Source: Mastigocoleus testarum BC008
Lineage (GTDB): Bacteria > Cyanobacteriota > Cyanobacteriia > Cyanobacteriales > Nostocaceae
Direction: 5' to 3'
NCBI RefSeq assembly: GCF_001456025.1
Contig: NZ_LMTZ01000055.1
Span: 62,001 to 126,000, forward strand
Length of the DNA stretch: 64,000 nt
Part shown: piece by piece, positions 8,073-16,062 of the stretch
Layout of the letters: each line of letters starts with the position of its first letter
Numbering within the stretch: position 1 is the stretch's first letter
Notes under the pieces: generated by a model
What the model was told of the DNA's origin: nothing
The model's input: the letters and a program-made list of their open reading frames with translations, nothing else
Databases searched by the model: none
Program-made: the position numbers and the translations under genes

Positions 8073-8987
8073 ATGAGTAAAAAAAGTGGTCCTCCCCCGA
8101 TTGTTTTTATACTTTTATTCCTAGCTTTGCTCGGTGGTGGTTATTGGTGGTTCTTCATGCGTAAGCCAGAAACCACGGTACAAAATAGTGGTCAATCGTC
8201 TAAAAATCAAACAGGTCAAGGTTATCAACAAGTTACTCCTGTTTTTCCCGCACCAACTTCCGTATCTCCAGATACTAGTGTAAGAATTGATGGTTCTACC
8301 AGTATGGTGACCATTAATCAAAATCTCAAAAGAGGTTTTGAAAAAAAATTTCAAGGTGCGAGTGTTATAACAAATGCCAAGGGTAGCAGTAATGGTATCC
8401 AAGCTTTAAGTAAAGGTACCATTGACATTGCTGCGGTTTCTAGACCCCTAACTCAACAAGAACAAAGTCAAGGATTGGTCGCAGTACCCGTTGCAAACGA
8501 TGCGATCGCAATCATCGTCGGCATAGATAATTCTTTTATCCGCGGAGGGTTAACCACCGATCAAGTGGCAGATATATTTCAAGGTAAAGTTAATAACTGG
8601 TCTCAGGTCGGTGGTTCAAATGGAAGTATCCGAGTAATTAATCGTCCTGCGGTTAGCGGTACCCATCAGACTTTTAAAGAATTGGTACTTAAAGGTAATA
8701 ACTTCGGTACTACATTAAATATCACTACTTTACCAAGGGATGAAACAACTGGGCTAATCCGCTCTTTAGGAGTTAATGGTATTGGCTACGCTACTTTTGC
8801 TCAGGTTCAAAACCAGTCAACAGCGCGGGTACTTCCCATAGATAGTCTCAAACCGGAAGCTGCTAACTATCCCTACGTTCGACAGTTATCTTACGTTTAT
8901 AAAAATCCTCCCAGTCGTCCAGTTCAAGATTTCTTGGGTTACGCAACTTCTCCCGAAGGACAACAAGCTGCATTGGTTGGTAATTAA
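8073..8987 (+). CDS. Membrane-anchored PstS-like substrate-binding protein, copy 1
   Basis: Protein of 304 residues. Residues 8-30 (PIVFILLFLALLGGGYWWFF) form an uncleaved signal anchor with no lipobox. A Pro/Ser/Gln-rich linker follows, then a type 2 periplasmic-binding (PstS-like) domain from about residue 65. Characteristic stretches are VRIDGSTSM, GSSNGIQAL, DIAAVSRPL, VADIFQGKVNNWSQVGG and VSGTHQTFKE, the last matching the SGT ligand-binding loop of PstS. No ABC permease or ATPase gene is near, so a sensor or scaffold role beside the PspA-like protein is more likely than import. A T-tailed hairpin follows the gene. The ligand is inferred, not shown; phosphate or another anion would fit the family. 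Confidence 0.75.
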   Translation: MSKKSGPPPIVFILLFLALLGGGYWWFFMRKPETTVQNSGQSSKNQTGQGYQQVTPVFPAPTSVSPDTSVRIDGSTSMVTINQNLKRGFEKKFQGASVITNAKGSSNGIQALSKGTIDIAAVSRPLTQQEQSQGLVAVPVANDAIAIIVGIDNSFIRGGLTTDQVADIFQGKVNNWSQVGGSNGSIRVINRPAVSGTHQTFKELVLKGNNFGTTLNITTLPRDETTGLIRSLGVNGIGYATFAQVQNQSTARVLPIDSLKPEAANYPYVRQLSYVYKNPPSRPVQDFLGYATSPEGQQAALVGN

Positions 8988-9051
8988 TTATTGATAGAAA
9001 TTAGTAATCAATAGAAATTAATAATTAATTGAAATTAATATTAATTCGGCT

Positions 9052-9087
9052 GTAGAGATGTAGTTATGTTGCATCTCTATTTTTTTA
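9052..9087 (+). terminator. Rho-independent terminator after solute-binding gene copy 1
   Basis: Arms GTAGAGATG and CATCTCTAT flank an 11-bp loop and are followed directly by seven T residues. It resembles the GTAGAGACG palindrome family and lies 65 bp after the stop codon. Confidence 0.65.
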
Positions 9088-9273
9088 TCTTTTAACTTTT
9101 GCTATCTGATGCTCCACAATACTTACAGTAAGTTGCGCTAGCCGTTAACACCCTAAGATCGCGGTCTGTTTCAATTTATGTGTAGCGATATATTCAGGTT
9201 TGTAATTTCTCTGACAACATTTATACTGATAACTGGGATACATCAGTAAACAACAATAAAGAAATCAAACTTT

Positions 9274-10335
9274 ATGAGTAAAAAAAGCAGCCTTTCCCCA
9301 ATATTTTCTATGCTTTTACCGATACTGTTGCTTGGTGGTAGTTATTGGTGGTTGCTTGCGAGTAAATCTGACGTTACAGCACAAAATAGTAAAAAACTAT
9401 TGTCAAATAATCCCATTACTCTAGAGGGGAAGTCTGAGACAAAAGCACTGGATAGCAAAAAATTCTTGGCTAACAGTTTGATTATTCAAAAGGACAAATC
9501 CGATCTCAAAGCACAGAGTAACAAACAAAAATTAGCAAATAATCCAATTAATCGAGAAAGTACTCAAAAAAATCAACCTGTATCTCTAAGTTTTTCCAAA
9601 CCAACTTCTGTCGCTCCCGGTACGAATATAAAAATTGATGGTTCTACCAGCATGGCGATAATTAATCAAAATCTCCAGAAAGGTTTTGAGAGCAAATTTC
9701 AAGGTACAAGCGTAGTCACAACCGCTTATGGTAGTGGTCATGGTATTAAAGCTCTGATTGATAATAAAGTTGATATCGCTGCAGTTTCTAGAACTCTGAC
9801 TCCAGAAGAAGAAGCTCAGGGATTAGTTGCAATACCTATGGGTAGTGATGCGATCGCAGTAATGGTGGGTAAAGATAATCTCTTCATCAAAGAAGGATTA
9901 ACTAGCAATCAAGTAGCAGATATTTTTCAAGGCAAAGTTAATAACTGGTCGGAAGTAGGTGGATCTGATGGAAGTATTTTAGTAATGAATCGTCCTCCTG
10001 TTAGCGGTACCCATCAAACCTTTAAAAAGGTAGCTCTTGGAGGAAATAATTTTGGTACAACACCAAACATCACGACGTTACCACGGGATGAAACTACAGG
10101 ATTGATCCGTGCTTTGTCACTTAATGGTATTGCTTACGCTACCTTTCCCCAGGTTCAAAATCAATCAATGGCGCGGGTAATTCCTATAGATGGTCTTACA
10201 CCGCAAGCTTCTAACTATCCCTATAAGCGAAATTTGTTTTACGTTTACAAAAATCCTCCTAGTCCTGCAGTAAAAGCATTTCTAGGTTACGCAACTTCCC
10301 CACAAGGGAAAAAAGTTGCATTAGTTGATAAGTAA
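9274..10335 (+). CDS. Membrane-anchored PstS-like substrate-binding protein, copy 2 (long linker)
   Basis: Protein of 353 residues with the same plan as its two neighbours: N-terminal anchor (residues 8-28) and a PstS-like domain from about residue 115, with IKIDGSTSM, DIAAVSRTL, VADIFQGKVNNWSEVGG and VSGTHQTFKK. It differs by a linker about 50 residues longer that holds three diverged copies of a 20-25-residue unit (starting NSKKLLSNNPI, DSKKFLANSLI and SNKQKLANNPI). The longer linker could hold the binding domain further from the membrane. It has no PspA-like gene directly ahead, so it may be an extra copy left by the tandem duplication. Ligand unknown. Confidence 0.7.
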   Translation: MSKKSSLSPIFSMLLPILLLGGSYWWLLASKSDVTAQNSKKLLSNNPITLEGKSETKALDSKKFLANSLIIQKDKSDLKAQSNKQKLANNPINRESTQKNQPVSLSFSKPTSVAPGTNIKIDGSTSMAIINQNLQKGFESKFQGTSVVTTAYGSGHGIKALIDNKVDIAAVSRTLTPEEEAQGLVAIPMGSDAIAVMVGKDNLFIKEGLTSNQVADIFQGKVNNWSEVGGSDGSILVMNRPPVSGTHQTFKKVALGGNNFGTTPNITTLPRDETTGLIRALSLNGIAYATFPQVQNQSMARVIPIDGLTPQASNYPYKRNLFYVYKNPPSPAVKAFLGYATSPQGKKVALVDK

Positions 10336-10741
10336 TCGATTCACAGTTTTAGGGATTGGGGATAGCACTGCGTGCCGCCTGCGGCATATAGCGACTGGCG
10401 ACTGGGAATGTAGTTTATCACTGTAATAGCAGCGTGGGCGTCACCTAATTCCCAATTCTTATCTTAACCTTATGGAAAATTACACGCCTCATATCAGGCG
10501 CTTTACAAACTTTAAGGTGTTACCATAGCAGATATACAGTACCACAAAACTTCAATTCATTTTTAAGTAGTAGCTGTTTAATTTGAAAGGTTTTGACTCT
10601 AAAAGTTTTGACTCTAAAAATTAAGCTCGATTGCATTACTCAATAATGAAGTAAAGAAAGTAAAAATATTGCGGCCAAGCTGGATCATAAATCATAATTA
10701 TTACTCGCGTTTATTATTGTGTCTGTTTATATATTTAATTC
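10336..10741. other. Gene-free stretch before PspA-like copy 2
   Basis: Contains a short GC-rich repeat (around 10355-10400: tgcgtgccgcctgcggcata, then gcgactggcgactgg) of the kind scattered in cyanobacterial spacers, followed by AT-rich DNA that should hold the promoter of the second PspA-like gene. No gene is seen. Confidence 0.55.
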
Positions 10742-11452
10742 ATGAAAAAATTTATTTACTGGCTAATGGGTGATAAAGCCGGACGTGTAACCATTAGTAT
10801 TTGGAACTGGTTATGGGGATTACCCGTAGAGTCTGGTGGTAAAGTTGCTGTAGCAGTTGCAGAAGAATCTCTACAATCAATGCAAGAATCTGTGCAAAAG
10901 TTAGCACAAGCTGTGGCTGCTCAAGAAGGTGCTTATAAAAGAGCAAAGCAAAAGTATGAAGATAAAGTCAAAGAGTTGCAAACCTTTGAAAGACAAGCTT
11001 TAACAGCAAAGAAACAGAGTAACGAAGAAGCTGCACGAATGGCTATGACCAGAGTTGTCCAAGTAGAACAGATTTTGCCGAAGCTTGAAGAAATGGTCAA
11101 GCAAGCCGAAAATGCAGTAACTGCTTCCAAAGATAAGCTCAAGCGAGAACGGATTAAGCTAGAAGCTTATAAGACTGAAATGCAGAATATGAAAGATATG
11201 TCTGAAGTCAATGCTGCATTAGAACAAATTGCCAAAGTTAATAATGAATTTGACATTGGTTCTGCAAAAAATCAATTTGAAGCCGCTAAAAGTGCTGTGG
11301 AACGGCGAAATTTAAGTGCAGAAGCTTTGGCTGAACTTTCGGAAAATCGAGCGGAAAAACTGCAAGCTGACTTGGAAAATATGACCTTGGATGATGAAGT
11401 TGCTCGTCGCTTACAAATGTTAGAAGATTCCGACCCCAAGAAATTACCATAG
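10742..11452 (+). CDS. PspA/IM30-like coiled-coil protein, copy 2
   Basis: Protein of 236 residues, close to the copy at 7313 along its full length. It shares the tryptophan-rich N-terminal segment (WLMGDKAGRVTISIWNWLWG), the coiled coil from about residue 45 to 200, and the end LDDEVARRLQMLEDSDPK. Conservation of the first 30 residues and the last 20 suggests both ends matter, the first probably for membrane contact. The stop is followed by a short TAAG tetranucleotide run (five units), then 200 bp of spacer, then the third solute-binding gene. As for copy 1, membrane remodelling or repair is inferred from the PspA family. Confidence 0.7.
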   Translation: MKKFIYWLMGDKAGRVTISIWNWLWGLPVESGGKVAVAVAEESLQSMQESVQKLAQAVAAQEGAYKRAKQKYEDKVKELQTFERQALTAKKQSNEEAARMAMTRVVQVEQILPKLEEMVKQAENAVTASKDKLKRERIKLEAYKTEMQNMKDMSEVNAALEQIAKVNNEFDIGSAKNQFEAAKSAVERRNLSAEALAELSENRAEKLQADLENMTLDDEVARRLQMLEDSDPKKLP

Positions 11453-11666
11453 TAAGTAAGTAAGTAAGTCAATTAATTAATCGACCTATCTATAAAACCA
11501 CATATTACAGAAAAAATATCGATTTACTTTGTTTGCTCAGTACTGACCCCAAAGTTATTGATTTAAATCGAAGAAAAAATTGTTATTTTGTAACTTCTTT
11601 TATTATCCTAGTCGGATTTATACTTAGAGCAATAAGGTGTGAGTAAACAAAAATAAATTAAATTTT

Positions 11667-12605
11667 ATGAGTCAGAGAAAAGGTCCTCCTCCTATTGTTT
11701 TTATACTCTTATTTATAGTTTTGCTTGGTGGGGGTTATTGGTGGTTCTTCATGCGTAATCCTACGCAACAGGATAACGTTCAAATACTTCCTAAAAATAA
11801 TCAAAATCAAGTAGCCCCTGAAGTTACTCAAGCACCGGTAGCAGCACCAATCCCTGAAGCTTTCCCTTCGCCAAATTCTGTTTCTAGTGGTACTGATATA
11901 AGAATTGATGGTTCTACCACTATGGTAACAATTAATCAAAATCTCAAAAGAAGTTTTGAGAGGAAGTTTCAAGGTACAAGTATACTCACATCAGCTACCG
12001 GTAGCAGTAATGGTATTAATGCTCTGATTGATAGTAAAATTGATATCGCTGCAACTTCTAGACCTCTAAAACCAGAAGAAAAAGCTCAAGGATTAGTTGC
12101 GGTTCCAATAGCTAGTGATGCGATCGCAGTAATTGTAGGTAGAGATAATTCTTTTATCCAGGAAGGATTAACTAGCGCTCAAGTAAAAGATATTTTCGAA
12201 GGAAAAGTTAATAACTGGTCGCAAGTCGGTGGTTCTAATGGAAGTATCCTAGTAATTAACCGTCCTCCGGTGAGTGGTACCCACCAAACTTTTAAGAAGT
12301 TGGCCCTTGGAGGAAATGATTTTGGTACCACACCAAATATAACTACGCTACCACGAGATGAAACCACAGGGCTAATACGCGTTCTGGGACTTAACGGGAT
12401 TGGTTATGCAACTTTTGCTCAGGTGCAAAATCAATCAACAGCGCGGGTACTTAGGGTAGATGGAGTAACACCTGAGGCTGCCAATTATCCATATACTAGA
12501 GAGTTATTTTACGTTTATAAAAATCCTCCTAGTTCTGGAGTAAAAGCATTTTTGGGTTACGCAACTTCTCCAGAGGGACAACAAGCTGCATTAATTGGTA
12601 ATTAG
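11667..12605 (+). CDS. Membrane-anchored PstS-like substrate-binding protein, copy 3
   Basis: Protein of 312 residues, closest to the copy at 8073 in its N-terminus (MSQRKGPPPIVFILLF) and overall plan: anchor at residues 8-30, a Pro/Gln-rich linker to about residue 75, then the PstS-like domain with IRIDGSTTM, DIAATSRPL, VKDIFEGKVNNWSQVGG and VSGTHQTFKK. It pairs with the PspA-like gene at 10742 as the 8073 gene does with 7313. The gap within the pair is larger here (214 bp against 46 bp), so a separate promoter is possible. A heptamer array begins about 20 bp after its stop codon. Confidence 0.75.
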   Translation: MSQRKGPPPIVFILLFIVLLGGGYWWFFMRNPTQQDNVQILPKNNQNQVAPEVTQAPVAAPIPEAFPSPNSVSSGTDIRIDGSTTMVTINQNLKRSFERKFQGTSILTSATGSSNGINALIDSKIDIAATSRPLKPEEKAQGLVAVPIASDAIAVIVGRDNSFIQEGLTSAQVKDIFEGKVNNWSQVGGSNGSILVINRPPVSGTHQTFKKLALGGNDFGTTPNITTLPRDETTGLIRVLGLNGIGYATFAQVQNQSTARVLRVDGVTPEAANYPYTRELFYVYKNPPSSGVKAFLGYATSPEGQQAALIGN

Positions 12606-12626
12606 TGTTTGCTTTTGGGGAGGTTT

Positions 12627-13123
12627 AGGGGTCAGGGGTCAGGAGTTAGAAGTCAGAAGTCAGGGGTCAGGAGTCAGAAGTCAGAAGTCAGGAGTCAGGG
12701 GTCAGGAGTCAGAAGTCAGAAGTCAGGAGTCAGGGGTCAGGAGTCAGGGGTCAGGAGTCAGGGGTCAGGAGTCAGGAGTCAGGGGTCAGGAGTCAGGAGT
12801 TAGAAGTCAGAAGTCAGGAGTTAGAAGTCAGGAGTTAGAAGTCAGGAGTTAGAAGTCAGGAGTCAGAAGTCAGAAGTCAGGGGTCAGGAGTCAGAAGTCA
12901 GAAGTCAGGAGTCAGGGGTCAGGAGTCAGGGGTCAGGAGTCAGGAGTCAGGGGTCAGGAGTTAGAAGTCAGAAGTCAGGAGTTAGAAGTCAGGAGTTAGA
13001 AGTCAGGAGTTAGAAGTCAGAAGTCAGGGGTCAGGAGTCAGGAGTTAGAAGTCAGAAGTCAGAAGTCAGAAGTTAGGGGTCAGGAGTCAGGAGTTAGAAG
13101 TCAGAAGTCAGAAGTCAGAAGTC
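12627..13123. repeat. Long heptamer tandem repeat array (agtcagg/agtcaga/agttaga)
   Basis: About 70 units of 7 bp, mostly ggagtca, gaagtca, ggggtca and gaagtta. A higher-order pattern is visible: an ordered block of about 150-200 bp near 12660-12860 recurs near 12870-13030, so whole blocks have been duplicated as well as single units. There are no spacers, so it is not a CRISPR array. Confidence 0.85.
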
Positions 13124-13150
13124 ATATCAAGTCCGCTTAATTAGTTACTA
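13124..13150. mobile_element. MITE-end fragment abutting the heptamer array
   Basis: ATATCAAGTCCGCTTAATTA matches, with one change, the inward-reading right end of the complete element at 3956-4085 (ATATCATGTCCGCTTAATTA). No second end is found nearby, so this is a solo end. In both places a heptamer repeat lies just outside the end. Confidence 0.55.
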
Positions 13151-13456
13151 TATAACCCTCTTGAAAAGACGGTGGTTATTACCTAATAACCCTTTTACTT
13201 ATTACTTATTACTTATTACTTACTACTTATTACTCATTACTGTGCGCTGTAGACACTAAAGTGTCTGTGTGCCTTGCTAACACTTTGTGTTTGCCCGCAT
13301 CCTAGCGGATGTTAGCGTTGCTAGCGTAGCGTACCGTAGGTATTGCGTGACGTAGTCATACAGCTTTGCTGTCTATAACGCGCCCCGCTTAGCTAACATT
13401 ACTTCGCCCCCACAGATACGCTTCAGTTAAGGTTTTTTAGTGATGATTTCAGGTCT

Positions 13457-13484
13457 GTAGAGACGTTGCATGCAACGTCTCTAC
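13457..13484. repeat. Perfect 28-bp palindrome (GTAGAGACG family)
   Basis: GTAGAGACGTTGCA followed at once by its exact reverse complement. The same sequence occurs at 15994-16021 and inside an NRPS gene at 59096-59123. It lies in the spacer downstream of the convergent oxidase gene. Confidence 0.85.
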
Positions 13485-13549
13485 CAACTAATTTAGTCTT
13501 AACTGAACTGTATTGGGTTATAAGGTATATTTCCCAAGGATTTTTGAGT

Positions 13550-14656
13550 TTATCTCACCAAACTCAAATCAATATCTTGGATTCTGCTACAACCACATAA
13601 TGCCATTGCAACAGATAGTTCATTTCGTAAAATGTCTAGAACATGAGTTACTCCTGCTTCTCCTCCCACCGCAAGACCCCACAAAATCGGTCTTCCAATT
13701 AGTACTCCAGAAGCACCCAAGGCTAATGCTTTGAGAATATCTACCCCTCGACGAATACCACCATCTACAAGTATTGGAACTTGACCATCGACAGCTGTAA
13801 TAACTTCAGGTAAAGCATCAAAAGAAGCGATCGCGCCATCAAGTTGACGCCCACCGTGGTTAGAAACAATAATAGCTTTAGCCCCGTATTCAACAGCGCG
13901 AAGAGCATCGTCACCCCGCAAAATTCCTTTAACGATCAAGGGTAGGGGAGATAGCGATCGCAACCATGCTAAATCTTTCCAAGTGATTGCTGGGTCTAGC
14001 TGTTGGGCGAAGTATAACAGTAATCCTGATTCGCCATGCTCAGTGGGAATTTCCAAATCTGATATGCTGGCAAGATTAGCTAAATTTAAACCTGCTGGTA
14101 AAGTAAATTCGTTCCGTCTGTCCCGTTCTCGCTGTCCTAAAACTGGAGCATCTACAGTCAAACAAAGTGCATTGTAACCAGCAGCATAAGCTCTTTTTAC
14201 TAAGTTACTGGTTAAATCTCGATCCTTATGGATATAAAGTTGAAACCATCTGGGAGTATTATTAGAATTATTACTTGAAGAATTAATATCTGAATAATTA
14301 CCTTGCGTTGCTACTTCTTCAATACTTTTAGTAGACATGGTACTTAGTGTCATACCAACACCGGCTTTTTTTGCCGCTCGTGCTGTTGCAATTTCTCCCT
14401 CTTCATGGGCTAAGCATTGAAAAGCCATCGGTGCAGTTAACAGAGGAGATTGCAGAGATTGTCCTAAAATTGAAGTACTCAAATTGCGATCGCTAACATC
14501 TATAAGTACGCGGGGTTTTAATTTCATACGCTCAAAGGCTACCCTATTATCACGTAGGGTCAATTCATCCCACGCACCACTGCTGTAATAATCAAACGCC
14601 ATTTGAGACAATTGTTTTTTTGCTAATTCTTCATATTCGAATAAATTAATGGGCAC
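13550..14656 (-). CDS. FMN-dependent alpha-hydroxy-acid oxidase (lactate/glycolate oxidase)
   Basis: TIM-barrel flavoenzyme of 368 residues, full length for the family, oxidising L-lactate or glycolate to the 2-oxo acid with O2 to H2O2. Motifs seen: FDYYSSGAWDE near the N-terminus, LTAPMAF (about residue 74), WFQLY (about 137), the lysine in PLIVKGI, SNHGGRQLDG with the catalytic His (about 266), and DGGIRRG and GRPILWGLA in the FMN phosphate site. An asparagine/serine-rich insert (NYSDINSSSNNSNN) lies in a loop at about residue 121. In nitrogen-fixing cyanobacteria such enzymes are reported to act mainly as L-lactate oxidases that scavenge O2; which substrate applies here is not settled by sequence. 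The start appears to be a GTG. Monocistronic. Confidence 0.85.
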   Translation of the reverse strand: MPINLFEYEELAKKQLSQMAFDYYSSGAWDELTLRDNRVAFERMKLKPRVLIDVSDRNLSTSILGQSLQSPLLTAPMAFQCLAHEEGEIATARAAKKAGVGMTLSTMSTKSIEEVATQGNYSDINSSSNNSNNTPRWFQLYIHKDRDLTSNLVKRAYAAGYNALCLTVDAPVLGQRERDRRNEFTLPAGLNLANLASISDLEIPTEHGESGLLLYFAQQLDPAITWKDLAWLRSLSPLPLIVKGILRGDDALRAVEYGAKAIIVSNHGGRQLDGAIASFDALPEVITAVDGQVPILVDGGIRRGVDILKALALGASGVLIGRPILWGLAVGGEAGVTHVLDILRNELSVAMALCGCSRIQDIDLSLVR

Positions 14657-15110
14657 AGTTTTTTATTCCATTTTGTCACGTTTAAAATAATTTATATCTC
14701 AAATAATGAATATTTAAACAAATCAGATAGTACAAACTACTATAGGAGTTTAAGGTATAAATTAGTTGATTATGAAATTCATAAATACTTAAACAGATTA
14801 CAGAATCTATTAGCGCTTTTGCAAAGCGTGTATTTGTGGCTCGAATTACGTTTCTAGAATATTTTCTTCACAAAATCTTTAGCATTTATAGATTGCAGAG
14901 TAAGTGGAAATTTAAATATTGAGAATAAAATATCTTACTCTCTTCCAAGCACCAAAAAGCCACATTTAATGGATAAGTACTATCGGTAAGCCTCAAAAAT
15001 TTTTATTCAAAAACAAAAAAATATATATAATCTTGATACAATCATGAGCGAAGGGTAATTAGATTGCATTAAAGTTTATCTGAGATAATTCATATCTCAA
15101 AGTATAAAGT
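14657..15110. other. Gene-free stretch between divergent genes
   Basis: AT-rich DNA of about 450 bp that must hold the promoters of the oxidase and of the small lipoprotein. I see no repeat or convincing motif. Confidence 0.55.
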
Positions 15111-15494
15111 ATGGACAAATTAATCAAGATTTTCAATGGGATGTTTGCCTTAGCGGTATTAACCATTTTAGCTTCTTGCGACCGTTCTCCGAAAGTACAG
15201 AATTGCAAATTTGTTGACATAGAAAATCCAGTGAAAGAACTTAAGCTTAATGAAGTTGACGCCAAGGGTGGAGAGGTTGAGATGCGTTGCGGAGATAAAA
15301 ACCTTGATGTTGCTTGGCGTCAATTTCGTCGCGGTTTCAATATCGATCCGGAAAAATATAAAAATAATTTACAAGCATTAGAAGACCAAGTGACATGTAT
15401 TAAAGACGAGCATACAAAAGGTCAAGAAATCTTATGTAATAAACCGGGCGATCAAAATAATATTGTTATTTTAAACTTTACTTATGACGATTAG
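15111..15494 (+). CDS. Small hypothetical lipoprotein
   Basis: Protein of 127 residues with a lipoprotein signal: positive start MDKLIKIF, a hydrophobic core, and lipobox LASC with the lipidated Cys near residue 23. The mature part is small and charged, with five further cysteines (in QNCKFV, MRCGDK, VTCIKD, ILCNKP) that could form disulphides in the periplasm. I do not recognise the family. It stands alone, with a weak hairpin downstream. Confidence 0.6.
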   Translation: MDKLIKIFNGMFALAVLTILASCDRSPKVQNCKFVDIENPVKELKLNEVDAKGGEVEMRCGDKNLDVAWRQFRRGFNIDPEKYKNNLQALEDQVTCIKDEHTKGQEILCNKPGDQNNIVILNFTYDD

Positions 15495-15926
15495 TGCGTG
15501 CAAATTTATTGTTGATTTATTTTTTGATAGCTATTGGTTATTAACCATAGACATCTACTCACATCATCATAATCACATGTCTATTGGTTTTGATTCAATA
15601 CTGTTAATAATCGATGAGGTTGAATAATTAAAACTAATCTTAGTATTGCGATCGCTTCATGGAATACCTCTTAGGTGATTATCAATATTTAATTGCTAAA
15701 TCATCTCAAAATGTGACATTGATTACGTAAACACTGAGAACAAAAAGTACTATCGATACCAGTAACAATAGTATTAGTAACTTCAGTAAGATTGATATCT
15801 GCAATCAGTAGGTCTTCATGCGGAATTGAAGAAATAAATTTATTGGTAACTTTTTTGTGTTCCTATCTTCTAAACAAAGCAAAAAACTGTTTAAGTTCAA
15901 ATGATAAATTTTATTTGATTCGTATC

Positions 15927-15946
15927 AGACGCGATATATCGCGTCT
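15927..15946. repeat. Perfect 20-bp palindrome
   Basis: AGACGCGATATATCGCGTCT. Its arms match those of the palindrome inside the NRPS gene at 49059, so it is a related family. Confidence 0.75.
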
Positions 15947-15956
15947 AACGAACGTA

Positions 15957-16057
15957 ATACCAATTTAGAAAAATAATGAGACAGATAGATTTTGTAGAGA
16001 CGTTGCATGCAACGTCTCTACCGGAGAATCTGTTGCAATGATTTATTGAATTGGTAT
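15957..16057. mobile_element. MITE-like element, copy A
   Basis: 101-bp element starting ATACCAATTT and ending AATTGGTAT, with a perfect GTAGAGACG palindrome (15994-16021) at its core and the flank CCGGAGAATCTGTTGCAATG. The element at 27516-27643 matches it outside the core. It has no open frame. Confidence 0.75.
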
Positions 16058-16062
16058 AAGAA

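Larger units (their letters stand above)
12606..13549. other. Gene-free, repeat-packed stretch
   Basis: Holds a long heptamer array, a MITE-end fragment, a second short tandem repeat (attactt units, about 13195-13240), GC-rich dispersed repeats (about 13245-13400, including CGCATCCTAGCGGATG) and a perfect 28-bp palindrome. I see no gene; frames open across the heptamer array are a by-product of the repeat. Confidence 0.75.
15495..16062. other. Gene-free stretch with palindromes and a MITE-like element
   Basis: Spacer between convergent genes. It contains a perfect 20-bp palindrome and a 101-bp element with inverted ends; otherwise AT-rich with nothing I can name. Confidence 0.65.

Noticed and set aside
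8073..12605. pstS of a phosphate ABC transporter
   Set aside because: The fold matches, but there are no pstC, pstA or pstB genes, and the proteins are anchored by an uncleaved helix. Calling them transporter subunits is not supported.
12595..12852. Open frames of 64-85 codons encoding Ser/Gln/Gly/Val/Arg repeats
   Set aside because: They lie wholly or mostly in the heptamer array. All frames there lack stops because of the repeat unit, so openness is no evidence of a gene.
12627..13123. CRISPR array
   Set aside because: Units are 7 bp, contiguous and without spacers; no cas gene is near.
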